From assembly GCA_016700115.1 (NCBI GenBank), contig CP064999.1, positions 3,038,001 through 3,102,000 on the forward strand: 64,000 bases of DNA, read 5' to 3'. The notes under the pieces are model-generated. The model searched no databases. It saw only the letters and a list, made by a program, of their open reading frames with translations, and was not told the origin of the DNA. Source of the DNA: Sphingobacteriales bacterium (GTDB lineage Bacteria > Bacteroidota > Bacteroidia > Chitinophagales > UBA2359). A program made the position numbers and the translations under genes. This document shows, piece by piece, positions 25,495-34,862 of the stretch (positions are counted from its first letter, which is position 1; every line of letters begins with the position of its first letter).

Positions 25495-28323
25495 CTAATA
25501 CCTGACTCCGTTAACCCCAATAATCCCGGCATTCGCAGCATGAAGGTTAAAGTCTTGAACAGTGATTTGTCCGTCAAGGTTAGCATCTGCCGAATAATAA
25601 CCGTTCAATTCGGCTTGTTGACTCATGTAGGTATTGAAGTCTGAAACGGTTATCACTGCATTGGCATAAAGATCGCCAGCATACATTGCAAACATTGGTA
25701 TTTCAGGAGTTCCCACATTGACCAATGTCCAATCTCCAAGGGCTACATTGCCCGGATTTGTTAAGTCAATTAACGGGCTGTTACCGATTGAATGTGTTCC
25801 GTTGCTCATAATCGCAACATGGTTTCTCGAACGGACAACGATGAAATAACTGCTGTTGGGGTCTGCATTGTAAAAATTAACACCAACATTTCCTCTTACA
25901 TCCATCAACATTCCATCGTTTCTCAGTAAAGCTGCTCTTCTGTCGGCAATAACATCCGGATATTCTGAATTACGTAGTTCCACCAGCACCCAATCAGTTA
26001 TTTCAGGAAACATGCTTTGAGGATCTGCAGCGGATTCAGTTCCATTATAATTCCAGGGTGCACCACTAAAAGGTTGAGTTTCGGGCAACCATCCATTTGC
26101 ACTTAAATCGGTGCGCATAAAACCTAATTGGGGTTCATAAGCGCCCTGTAGCATAATTCTGATGGAAGCAGTCAAATAAGGGAACCTGCAATTGTCAACC
26201 ACCTGCGCATAAATCTCTTCATAATTGTTATTAACAGCGACAACAATATTTTCAATACAAACTTCATCGTCTGTTAATTCGGAATAATATACCCTGAAAA
26301 TAGGGGTGGGTTCCAAATATCGGGGAAGGATGTTTTCGTCTTGTGAAAAACCAATTAATAATCCCGAATCATTATGTAAGAAACTGATATTGTATCCGGC
26401 ATCAGGCACTAAACTTTCGATATTGTCAATAACAATTCCGCCCATTTGGATCTGGTAACCCAAAACATGGGTTAAAGGGTTTAATAAATAGACATCCAAA
26501 TACCTTAAAGAAGGATTTATTGCACCGATGCTGAAATGAGCCTCTTCCAGAAAATTATAGATATTAAATGTAGCCAGACTGCAAAAATCTCTCCATTCTC
26601 CACCGGGATGTGGCAGTTCTGCTTGCTCTCTTACACAAGCATTTACTAAAATTGCATCTGTCAGTGAAATGTTATTGTCAGTATTAGCATCCCGACAGGT
26701 TCCAAAGTTCATGGTGCCGTCTATCATCCCGGTTAAATAACTATTAACATCATTTGTTTCTAACTGAAAATTATTATTTAAATCACCGACTTTAAATGGT
26801 CCGTTACAAATGCCGGTGCAATCCGGTTGAGCTGCTCCATAGATTTCTCCAAGGCAATCAGTATAAGGGGTACAAGTGCTGACTACACTAACCGAAGCAC
26901 TGGTAGCACCTTGTGTGATTTGTATGCAGACCTGTGCCCAGTTGTTATTGTAGTTTAATTCATGGCGGCCAAGTTTGTCGGGAGATTGATCCCAGTTGGT
27001 TCTTACCACTAAAGTATAAGTACCGGAAGGAACATTGGTGATATCAATCCATTGACAGTTCAATGTGTGGGTATAATAATCACCACATCCGGCGGTAATT
27101 CCCTGGTTGCTGCAATTGAATTTAGCTACACCACCTCCGCTACATTCCAAATCCATCACACAAAAACCGTTTTTAAAGCCAACCGGCATGGCAACACCTG
27201 CACTGTTATAAAGTATATATTCAGCATAACCTTCATAATGCCAGTGTTGATGGCAAGCATCCCATTCCCATTGAGGGTCGGGCGTTGAAGGAGAAGAGGG
27301 GGGAACTCCAATATAGTAATCCTGATTCCCTATGTTTCGGATATGTGTGGTGAAGCGCAAAATTCTTCGGGTACCGTATCCGGCCATACATCCTTCATTA
27401 ACAAAACAAGTACTGCTATTTGATTTGTTTTGTGCATAAATAGAATTGGCCAAAACATTTGATAAAACAATAAGGTCAGGGCCATCCGGACAGTTAGCAT
27501 CGGGTTGATACAAACAAGATGAAGGGATGTGTTGGGTGGCTAAGGGTTCATAATTACAAGCAGTGGGATCCATACATCCTACAATTGGGCCCATATACAT
27601 GACTCCCCATTGAACCGGAGTTCCCTCACAATCGGTATCATCATCGCCAATCCTAATAAAATAATGTTCTCCTGCAAATAAGTTGACGTACAATAAAGCC
27701 TGATCGCCGGTTCCGTTTGGGCAACCGGTGCTGGTATAGCTGATAGCACCTTCCTGACTTTCATTATAATGTAAACCATGACAATGGTCATATACCCAGA
27801 TACCTGTATTACAGGTTGCAAAACAAGTGGTAATTGCATATTGCCCGTTTTCTACGGGTTCAAATTCATACCAGGTATCAGGTTCAAGTGCAGTATAGAT
27901 TACTGAAGTAACTGCCACTTCAGGAAAAGTACAAGAAATACCGGGAGGGCATCCCCCAAACTGTACATGGGCTTCATATCCGAAATTTACGCCGGTATCT
28001 ATCAATTCACCGTTGTAATAAACAGAATAACTACCGGCACCTTGAGAACTGTAAAGCCCGTCTCCATAAGTATCAGTAATTTCGAATACCAGACAAGTTG
28101 TATTTGGAAGACATAAAGTTACTCCACTTGTGCTTCCGGAGGCAAGCAGGTTATCGTCCATATCGTGTAAAGTCCAATCTGTTTCAGAAGCAGCATAATA
28201 GTCGGGATCAATTACAATACTTACTTCTGATTGTCCGGCCGGACATTGTGCATAGATTGTTTGAACAGAAATTAAACAGCAAAAAAGTAAAATAAGGGAT
28301 GCAACTGTAGAGAATTGCTTCAT
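25495..28323 (-). CDS. Secreted lysyl-oxidase-domain protein with dockerin-like repeats
   Basis: 942 residues. The signal peptide is MKQFSTVASLILLFCC to IYAQ. The N-terminal part is beta-rich and cysteine-containing, with a GCMDPTACNYEP segment. A lysyl oxidase domain (about 278-470) follows. The copper histidines sit in DACHQHWHYEGYAEY (H358, H360, H362). By alignment with human LOX, K384 (GFKNGFCVMD) and Y417 (DYYTHTLNCQWIDIT) match the lysine and tyrosine that form the LTQ cofactor. EF-hand, dockerin-like segments occur near 510-565 (DLNNNFQLETNDV, DANTDNNISLTDA) and at the C-terminus (DANLDGQITVQDF). It may oxidise lysines of extracellular protein. No obvious type IX sorting domain is seen. 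Confidence 0.85.
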   Translation of the reverse strand: MKQFSTVASLILLFCCLISVQTIYAQCPAGQSEVSIVIDPDYYAASETDWTLHDMDDNLLASGSTSGVTLCLPNTTCLVFEITDTYGDGLYSSQGAGSYSVYYNGELIDTGVNFGYEAHVQFGGCPPGISCTFPEVAVTSVIYTALEPDTWYEFEPVENGQYAITTCFATCNTGIWVYDHCHGLHYNESQEGAISYTSTGCPNGTGDQALLYVNLFAGEHYFIRIGDDDTDCEGTPVQWGVMYMGPIVGCMDPTACNYEPLATQHIPSSCLYQPDANCPDGPDLIVLSNVLANSIYAQNKSNSSTCFVNEGCMAGYGTRRILRFTTHIRNIGNQDYYIGVPPSSPSTPDPQWEWDACHQHWHYEGYAEYILYNSAGVAMPVGFKNGFCVMDLECSGGGVAKFNCSNQGITAGCGDYYTHTLNCQWIDITNVPSGTYTLVVRTNWDQSPDKLGRHELNYNNNWAQVCIQITQGATSASVSVVSTCTPYTDCLGEIYGAAQPDCTGICNGPFKVGDLNNNFQLETNDVNSYLTGMIDGTMNFGTCRDANTDNNISLTDAILVNACVREQAELPHPGGEWRDFCSLATFNIYNFLEEAHFSIGAINPSLRYLDVYLLNPLTHVLGYQIQMGGIVIDNIESLVPDAGYNISFLHNDSGLLIGFSQDENILPRYLEPTPIFRVYYSELTDDEVCIENIVVAVNNNYEEIYAQVVDNCRFPYLTASIRIMLQGAYEPQLGFMRTDLSANGWLPETQPFSGAPWNYNGTESAADPQSMFPEITDWVLVELRNSEYPDVIADRRAALLRNDGMLMDVRGNVGVNFYNADPNSSYFIVVRSRNHVAIMSNGTHSIGNSPLIDLTNPGNVALGDWTLVNVGTPEIPMFAMYAGDLYANAVITVSDFNTYMSQQAELNGYYSADANLDGQITVQDFNLHAANAGIIGVNGVRY

Positions 28324-28441
28324 GTTTAAAGTGTTTAAAAGTAAAGTTTGAAATCAACACATAAAATTGAGAAAATTCCTACAATTTTTTTTGTTACATG
28401 GATAATAAATCCGAAAAAAAGTTCAATATTAAATTTCTAAA

Positions 28442-31234
28442 TTATAGTTTACCGATTTCAAACAAATAACCCACATAAAAAGTGGTTCCTATTACAGGAG
28501 AACCAAACGCCTGCTGTATGTTTTGATTCAGTAAATTTGAACCTCCAATTCTGACTGTTGAATATTGTTTTTTAAAATTAAAACTTACCTGAGCATCTAA
28601 TAAAAAGTATGAAGGAAGTTCTCCGTTGCCGAAAGGGCTTTCCCAATATACCTTATCAACCCATTTGCCGTTTATTCCGAACCCCAGGTTTTTCCAGACA
28701 TCATTACCCTGAATCCCCAGGTTTAATTTATGAGTTGGCGTATTAAAACCGGCAATTAACGGGTCTTTTACTTCTGCGGTATCAATGGCAGCATACGTAT
28801 AATTACCTAAAGCGGCAAAACCATTTCCAAAATAATAAGCCAACCCTAAAGTAGCGCCATAGCTGTTAACTCTGTCTTTAGAATTAACCGGTGTTTGCAT
28901 CAGGGTATAAGCACCGGTCAGTACAGCATCAATTCCACTATCCTGACCTGCTACGGCATCTCCGTTGGGTTTGTAAAAACGGTAATCTCCTATAAAATCT
29001 TTATAGGCAGAATAATAAGCTGTTGCATCAATGTAAAAAGAATTGCTAAGAATTCCTCGGTAACCCAATTCCAATGTTCTTACCTGTTCCGGTCTGACGG
29101 CTTCCAAAGTTACGGCAGTCAACAAGGAAGGGTCAATTTCAAAGGTTTCTTCATAGTAGTCTAAAAAATCACTGACTGATTGGGCAGAGTACGCATTGTT
29201 CTGTCCGCTTAAGTTGCCTTCCAATACTATTGCGCCCAGATTCAGATAAATGTATTGATTTTGAAGGGTCGGACTTCTGAATGCTGATTGTGCTGAAACT
29301 CTGAAATTATGGTTGTTTTTAGTATAAACGGCCGATATTCGGGGCGACCATTGTAAATCGTAGTTTTGATTTTTGTCTGCACGGATAGATCCTGTTAACC
29401 GCAATTTGTTTTCAAAGTAATGTTTGGAGGCTTGGATAAATCCGCCATATTCCCACACCGCTATTTCTTTATATTTTCCGGTTTCAGCAATCAATGTGTC
29501 GCTGAATATGGTCCCAAAAGATTGAGGGTCATATCTTCTTGTAGAAACACCTGCAATGACATCGGCAAATTTCCAGTTAAAATTATATTGGCCTTCAGCG
29601 TGTGCCAGCCAGGATTTATCCTGAAATCGGGAACCTGTGTTTAAATCCGGGTCGGCTGTAATTTTATTAAATAAAGAATCAAACTGGGATGAGCCGGGTT
29701 GATACCAGGTTGCATGAGCGGCTGCAAATGCTTCTTCTCTTGCGGTGGCAATCTGACCATCATTGACACTGTTGTCAAAATCGTTGGTCAGTTCCCGAAG
29801 GGTGTTAAAATATTCTTCAAGATATGTTGGAATAAAATTGTCCGAAATACTTGCTCTTGAGATATTGATGGCAGTAAAGACCATATCATAAGAATCGCCG
29901 GCATTTTCTTGCGTAGTATAAGCTTTAACCAACCATCTGTTGCCCTGAAACTCTAATTTGTGTTGTTGAAATTTGATATTATTGATGCTATACCGGTTGC
30001 TGCCTTGGTAAACTGCAGTACCGTTTCCAAATTTATAAAGATAGGAAACCCTGATATTGTTGTTAAATTTGTAGTATAAACCCAAGCCTAATTTAAGACT
30101 TTGTGCGGTGTTGTCTGATAAATCCGTTTCAAGATAGCCCGGAGATTCTATCAATAATTTTGGAGGGTTTGCTTTGGGATTAAAATCGAGCCATCCGTTA
30201 ATTGCGGTAAATGTTTCGGCTACTTCCGGATCATCAGAATATTGAAGCTGCCGGCTTATATATGCCAGATTTTGTTCTGTACTTATATCTCCATATAAAT
30301 TTGCAATAGTATCATTTGCCTCCCAATCATCAATTCTGCTGAAAGCACCGGTTACTTTAATTGCAAAATTTTTGTTTTTACCAAGCGATTGAGCATATCT
30401 GAACTGTGCATCCGCATACCGGCGATTGCCTCCTTTGAGTGATATGGATAGCCCAGGATTGGTATAGGGATCACGGGAGGTCATACTAACCACTCCCTGG
30501 AAAGCATTGGCTCCATACATGGCAGAAGCTGCTCCTGAAATTAACTCGATATTTTGCAAATCAATATCCGGTGCCCCTACTAAATTGCCGACCGGAAAAT
30601 TTAATCCGGGAGCTTGGTTGTCAATTCCATCAATAAACTGTACTATCCGTACCGGAGCAGTTGTATTAAACCCTCTCATATTGATCACCTTCATTCCTAA
30701 ACTCGCAGTTACGATATCTACACCGGACAAATTTCCAATACCTTGGTAAAAATCGCCGGAAGGTGTGTTTTTAATTTCTTTAAGAGTCATTTTTTGTATT
30801 GAAACCGGAGAAGATAAAATCGTTTCACTTATTCTTGATCCGGTTACCACAATTTCTTTCCCGATGATTACGGATGGGGTTAACTTGATTTCTAAGGTTT
30901 GCATTTGTTCGATTGACACTTCCTGCTGATCGTATCCCACATAGCTGACCAATACGATAACAGGTAATGGTTGGTTAACAGACAAAGAAAACCGGCCTTC
31001 TTCATCTGTAATGCTTCCCGTGGCAGGATCATTTTTCAAAATAATGGTAGCACCGGGTAAGGGATTGTTGTTTGTTTGGTCAACCACTTTCCCATTTAAA
31101 GTGACAGATTGAGCATAAATCGTCTCAGTGATACAAACAAAAGACAAAAAAATAAAAAAAACCAGTCGGGAAGTTGTTCTCACTTTGCAAAATAAAGGCA
31201 GAAGCAATGACAGAATCAATGATTGAGTTGGCAT
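28442..31234 (-). CDS. TonB-dependent outer-membrane receptor
   Basis: 930 residues. A long signal region ends at ETIYAQ (about residue 42). Next come a carboxypeptidase-regulatory-like domain (VTLNGKVVDQTNNNPLPGATI, residues 44-125), the plug (VVTGSRISETILSSPVSIQ through GAASAMYGANAFQGVVSM) and a 22-strand-type barrel ending in a hydrophobic C-terminus (YVGYLFEIGKL). No SusD partner gene is adjacent, so it is not a classic polysaccharide locus; a peptide, metal-complex or other substrate is possible. The signal start could be at an internal methionine. Confidence 0.92.
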   Translation of the reverse strand: MPTQSLILSLLLPLFCKVRTTSRLVFFIFLSFVCITETIYAQSVTLNGKVVDQTNNNPLPGATIILKNDPATGSITDEEGRFSLSVNQPLPVIVLVSYVGYDQQEVSIEQMQTLEIKLTPSVIIGKEIVVTGSRISETILSSPVSIQKMTLKEIKNTPSGDFYQGIGNLSGVDIVTASLGMKVINMRGFNTTAPVRIVQFIDGIDNQAPGLNFPVGNLVGAPDIDLQNIELISGAASAMYGANAFQGVVSMTSRDPYTNPGLSISLKGGNRRYADAQFRYAQSLGKNKNFAIKVTGAFSRIDDWEANDTIANLYGDISTEQNLAYISRQLQYSDDPEVAETFTAINGWLDFNPKANPPKLLIESPGYLETDLSDNTAQSLKLGLGLYYKFNNNIRVSYLYKFGNGTAVYQGSNRYSINNIKFQQHKLEFQGNRWLVKAYTTQENAGDSYDMVFTAINISRASISDNFIPTYLEEYFNTLRELTNDFDNSVNDGQIATAREEAFAAAHATWYQPGSSQFDSLFNKITADPDLNTGSRFQDKSWLAHAEGQYNFNWKFADVIAGVSTRRYDPQSFGTIFSDTLIAETGKYKEIAVWEYGGFIQASKHYFENKLRLTGSIRADKNQNYDLQWSPRISAVYTKNNHNFRVSAQSAFRSPTLQNQYIYLNLGAIVLEGNLSGQNNAYSAQSVSDFLDYYEETFEIDPSLLTAVTLEAVRPEQVRTLELGYRGILSNSFYIDATAYYSAYKDFIGDYRFYKPNGDAVAGQDSGIDAVLTGAYTLMQTPVNSKDRVNSYGATLGLAYYFGNGFAALGNYTYAAIDTAEVKDPLIAGFNTPTHKLNLGIQGNDVWKNLGFGINGKWVDKVYWESPFGNGELPSYFLLDAQVSFNFKKQYSTVRIGGSNLLNQNIQQAFGSPVIGTTFYVGYLFEIGKL

Positions 31235-31360
31235 AGAAAATGAAAAATGAACATTGAATAAATTAATTGCCTAAATATAGTAACTATTTTAACCTAAGAT
31301 TTGAGTTCATCTATTTTTTCCTTTCTTTTGTGAATATTATCCCAATTTTAATTTAAAGCA

Positions 31361-32461
31361 ATGAAGAAAGATATTTTTATGGCAGCCACCGGTCAACATA
31401 TCGGGAAAACCACAACTACTCTTGGTATTCTACATGCTTTAAAGTTGCGTGGAATAAATGTTGGCTATTGTAAACCCGTTGGGCAGGAGTTTACCAGTTG
31501 GAAGGAAGCCTACAAAGTGGATAAAGATTCACTGCTTTTTTCCGAAGCAATGCGTTTTGAGTTAGAACCCCATATTCATAGTCCTGTCATTGTTTTGCCA
31601 GGCTATACTGAGCAATACATCAACCAACCGGAAAAAGAAATTAATACTGCAAAATTAGACTTTGCAGCTGAGGTTTTGAGAAAACGACATGAAGTAGTTT
31701 TATATGAAGGCACCGGCCATCCGGGCGTAGGGAGTGTAATTGATCTGTCAAATGCGGACGTAGCTAAAAGGTTAGATGCCGGCGTAATTATAGTTGTAAA
31801 AGGTGGAATAGGCGATACTTATGATCACATGATGCTTGCTAAAACTTTTTTTGATTCTGTTGGCGCAAAAGTACATGGGGTAATTATCAACAAAGTATTG
31901 AGAAGCAAAATGGACAAAATACGTTCAGCCCTTGAAAAGAAAATTTCACAAACAGGGTTAGAGATATTTGGATTTATACCTTTTGAAGAAGAACTGGCTT
32001 ATCCTTTGGTATCTACTATTACCCGTGAACTTCAGGGTGAGGTTTTGTGTAATCCGGACAAATTGACAAATTTAGTTGAAGGTACCATTGCGGGGTCTTT
32101 GGTTGATTTGGAATCGCTTAACCCTCTAAAACAATATCTGCTCGTGGTTAGCATTCGAAGATTTAACGACGCATTATCAAAACTTCAAGGCATTTGGGCA
32201 GAACATGGAATAGCTCCAAATTTGGCAGGTGTTATACTTACAGGACAAGCCCTGGTTGCAAACGAATATCTTGACTTTATGCGTACTTATCAGATACCCA
32301 CAATAAGGACTCATTATGATACTTACGAGTCTATTATTAAACTAAGCAAATTAGATGTAAAGCTCAACACAAAAGCCCCGCATAAGATTCAAAAAGCTAT
32401 AGAAATTGTTGAGGAATATGTAAATATGGATCGTATTTGCGAATTAATGGGAGTTTGTTGA
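31361..32461 (+). CDS. P-loop NTPase with DRTGG domain (phosphotransacetylase N-terminus-like)
   Basis: 366 residues. The N-terminal BioD/CobQ-like P-loop domain has Walker A GQHIGKTTTT and runs to about residue 215. It is followed by a DRTGG-type domain (about 220-330, containing NLAGVILTGQALVANEYLDF). This matches the N-terminal regulatory part of long phosphotransacetylases without the catalytic domain. The function of stand-alone versions is not established, though acetate metabolism or cofactor synthesis are options. A hairpin terminator follows. Confidence 0.8.
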   Translation: MKKDIFMAATGQHIGKTTTTLGILHALKLRGINVGYCKPVGQEFTSWKEAYKVDKDSLLFSEAMRFELEPHIHSPVIVLPGYTEQYINQPEKEINTAKLDFAAEVLRKRHEVVLYEGTGHPGVGSVIDLSNADVAKRLDAGVIIVVKGGIGDTYDHMMLAKTFFDSVGAKVHGVIINKVLRSKMDKIRSALEKKISQTGLEIFGFIPFEEELAYPLVSTITRELQGEVLCNPDKLTNLVEGTIAGSLVDLESLNPLKQYLLVVSIRRFNDALSKLQGIWAEHGIAPNLAGVILTGQALVANEYLDFMRTYQIPTIRTHYDTYESIIKLSKLDVKLNTKAPHKIQKAIEIVEEYVNMDRICELMGVC

Positions 32462-32469
32462 CAGATTAG

Positions 32470-32505
32470 AAAGGTGTTTTTGAAAAAACAGGACATCACC
32501 TTTTT
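32470..32505. terminator. Terminator after the DRTGG gene
   Basis: The stem AAAGGTG (32470-32476) pairs with CACCTTT, and an internal TTTTT/AAAAA pairing and a T run follow. It lies between convergent genes. Confidence 0.55.
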
Positions 32506-32574
32506 GATTTAAAAACAGGGATCTTGCTTTCTGAATAAGGGTAGTGAAAAATATTTTTATTTACTGTAGTACGG

Positions 32575-33144
32575 CTACACTCTTAGCAACCCCCTGAAGG
32601 CACGAGCTGCATAATAAGATTGGGCACCATTGTGGTAAACAAAAACATGACCGTAACGAAAATCGGCAAAAAGTGCCCCTCCAAGTTTTCTAATATCTTC
32701 AGGGGTTTTTATCCAGCTTGATGTTTTTGTATCAAATGTTCCGAGCTGTTGTAAATTTCGGTATTGCGCTTCCGATAATAATTCTATGCCCATAGAAGCA
32801 GCCATTTCTACAGCGTTATTTTCAGGTTTATGTTCTTTCCTTTCATCTTGAGCCTGACGATCATAGCAAACACTTCTTCTGCCGGATGGTGTTTCTTTTG
32901 AGCAATCACAAAAAATAAATTCACGGGTAGCCATGTCAAAACCAATAATATCGGGTTCTCCACCTGTTTGTTCCATTTGGTCAAGCGACCAAAGTTTTTC
33001 AAGATTTGTTGCTAATTTTTCCATCACTTCAGACCATAAGATTTCGGGATGCCGGCTCATGTTTTGTTCAAAACGCAGTTTTAATTTTTGGAATAAAGTT
33101 TCTCGTTGAGAAAGGGGTAAGTCCTTACTGAATTTAGTATTCAT
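32575..33144 (-). CDS. DUF4256 family protein
   Basis: 189-residue cytoplasmic protein matching DUF4256 over its length: EKLWSLDQMEQTGGEPDIIGFD, FIFCDCSKETPSGRRSVCYDRQA, GTFDTKTSSWIKTPEDIRKLGGALF and GHVFVYHNGAQSYYAARAFRG. The function is unknown. It opens a minus-strand group of small unrelated genes (SRPBCC, YdeI-like) often found in soil and freshwater Bacteroidota. Confidence 0.88.
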   Translation of the reverse strand: MNTKFSKDLPLSQRETLFQKLKLRFEQNMSRHPEILWSEVMEKLATNLEKLWSLDQMEQTGGEPDIIGFDMATREFIFCDCSKETPSGRRSVCYDRQAQDERKEHKPENNAVEMAASMGIELLSEAQYRNLQQLGTFDTKTSSWIKTPEDIRKLGGALFADFRYGHVFVYHNGAQSYYAARAFRGLLRV

Positions 33145-33314
33145 AAAAAGGGGTTTAAGATTTGCCTATTAGAAATTGAGTTTGTTAAATCAGGTTTTAA
33201 GGTAAAATTCAGGCTTTTTCAACTCTTATTTATAGGTTGAAAATTACTTCTGAAATCGGTTTGGCTCGTAATTAATATCTTCCAAACAGACTGAACAGCG
33301 TGAGTATTTATTGT

Positions 33315-33728
33315 TTAATGGTCTTTTCTGAAATCCAACCCAAGTTCTATAAATACTTTCAGATTAAACAATAAAAAAGTCCAGGATTGAGCTATATGAA
33401 CGATACTATCTAAGTTTTGGATCGTTTTTATCTTTGAATGGGCAACATTTACCAAGACAGAATTGTCCCTTTCGGTCAAATGAATAGAAACGTATTCCGG
33501 CCCAAATTGAAAGGAAACACATTTTCCATGTATGAATAAGTCAAATGCTGTTTCAATTATTGTGCCGTTAGGCCAATAAAAAATCAGAGAGCCTCCTTTT
33601 TTAGGGTTGGATATTGCAGATTGAGGACACCATTTACTCAATAAATCAGCTTTGGTTATAGCTTCAAAGACGTTTTCCGGTTTGGAACGAATGATAATAT
33701 GGTCAGTAATTTCAAAAAGTCTTTCCAT
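33315..33728 (-). CDS. SRPBCC (AHSA1-like) domain protein
   Basis: 137 residues with the START/Bet v 1-like fold: ITDHIIIRSKPENVFEAITKADLLSKWCPQ at the N-terminus and a C-terminal helix (SWTFLLFNLKVFIELGLDFRKDH). Members bind hydrophobic ligands or act as Hsp90-activator-like proteins. No ligand can be inferred. It is spaced 170 bp from the DUF4256 gene and 125 bp from the YdeI-like gene, so an operon is uncertain. Confidence 0.82.
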   Translation of the reverse strand: MERLFEITDHIIIRSKPENVFEAITKADLLSKWCPQSAISNPKKGGSLIFYWPNGTIIETAFDLFIHGKCVSFQFGPEYVSIHLTERDNSVLVNVAHSKIKTIQNLDSIVHIAQSWTFLLFNLKVFIELGLDFRKDH

Positions 33729-33852
33729 TTTTGTTTCAGGAATTAATTATCACAGGTTACCCTAAATTGCATCATAGGGTTAAGGTAAATTTAGCTCAAA
33801 AACAGGCAATAAAGTTGTTCCTATTTTTTGAAGATTAAACCTTTGTCATTGA

Positions 33853-34407
33853 CTACAACCGTTTTTTCTGTTCACTAACCAATATGACTTTTTCAAGTCT
33901 TGAAATTTGTGTATTGGTTTGTTTAGCACTTAAAATCCAATAGAAAATAGTTTTTTGATAGGAAGGTGCCTGAGATTTAAAAAAAGCCCAGGCATCGGGA
34001 TTTTCTCTGAATTTTACTTCATATTCGGAAGGTAGTTGTACCGGTTTGTTTTCATAGCTATAACTACCTGATTTCTTTTCTGTTCTTTTTTCAAACAATG
34101 CAAGTCCCTCCGGTTGCATTAAACCGGCTTTAATCAACATTTCGACCTTTTTTATATTGACCTCGCTCCAATTGCTTGAATGTTTTCTGGGGGTAAAACG
34201 TATGCAATAGCTATCTTTGTCTATGTTCCTCCGTACACTGTCAATCCAACCAAAACACAAAGCTTCATCCACAGATTCAGACCAGGTCATACTGGGTTTT
34301 CCACTGCTAATTTTGTAATAACCAACTATCAGTTCACTTTCTATTTTGTGATGTTCTCTTAACCATTCTCTAAACTCAAACCGGTTGGAAAAGAATTTTA
34401 CGGTCAT
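33853..34407 (-). CDS. YdeI/OmpD-associated family protein
   Basis: 184 residues matching the YdeI (bacteriocin-protection, OmdA-like) family: WSESVDEALCFGWIDSVRRNIDKDSYCIRFTPRKHSSNWSEVN is the diagnostic core, followed by a C-terminal region with FFKSQAPSYQKTIFYWILSAK. Members have been linked to resistance to cationic antimicrobials, but the mechanism is unclear. Confidence 0.87.
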   Translation of the reverse strand: MTVKFFSNRFEFREWLREHHKIESELIVGYYKISSGKPSMTWSESVDEALCFGWIDSVRRNIDKDSYCIRFTPRKHSSNWSEVNIKKVEMLIKAGLMQPEGLALFEKRTEKKSGSYSYENKPVQLPSEYEVKFRENPDAWAFFKSQAPSYQKTIFYWILSAKQTNTQISRLEKVILVSEQKKRL

Positions 34408-34663
34408 ATTAGTAACGTAGAAAAATGAGGTTGCTTCATCAAATGAAGTAAATGATGTTTTTTCTTAAATAGAGCTAATTGTTGCGGGTTCAAATTTTAT
34501 CAGATTAAATGGAATTTAATTTGACAATTTTGCATTGTATTAAGTATTACAATATAGAAATTCATAGAAATCCTGTGCTAAAAAATAGAATACAAAATAC
34601 AGGATATTCTATTTAGCAATAAATGAAACCAATGAATTTTTTTCGCGGATTTAAACTTTTTTC

Positions 34664-34692
34664 TTGACGGATTGATTTATTTCTTAACTTTG
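34664..34692 (+). promoter_or_regulatory. Bacteroidota-type promoter of tRNA-His
   Basis: A TTG (34664-34666) and the -7 box TAACTTTG (34685-34692) are separated by 18 bp, close to the TTTG-N19-TAnnTTTG consensus. The tRNA begins 17 bp downstream. Confidence 0.6.
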
Positions 34693-34708
34693 CAAGCCCA
34701 TACAAAAC

Positions 34709-34783
34709 GGTACCCATAGCTCAGCCGGTTAGAGCATCAGATTGTGGTTCTGAGGGTCGTGGGTTCGAATCCCATTGGGTACC
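34709..34783 (+). tRNA. tRNA-His (anticodon GTG)
   Basis: An eight-base-pair acceptor stem (GGTACCCA with TGGGTACC) includes the extra 5' G (G-1) paired with C73, the tRNA-His identity feature. The anticodon stem TCAGA/TCTGA encloses the loop TTGTGGT, and the T arm contains GGTTCGAATCC. Confidence 0.96.
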
Positions 34784-34791
34784 CCTAAAAC

Positions 34792-34831
34792 AAAAACCCC
34801 TTTATTTCAAATTGAAAATAAAGGGGTTTTT
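34792..34831. terminator. Bidirectional terminator between tRNA-His and the antiporter gene
   Basis: A long stem, AAAAACCCCTTTATTTCAA with TTGAAAATAAAGGGGTTTTT (one bulge), has A and T runs on either side. Confidence 0.8.
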
Positions 34832-34862
34832 AGTTTTTCAGCAAACAGTTATTTTGATTCAA

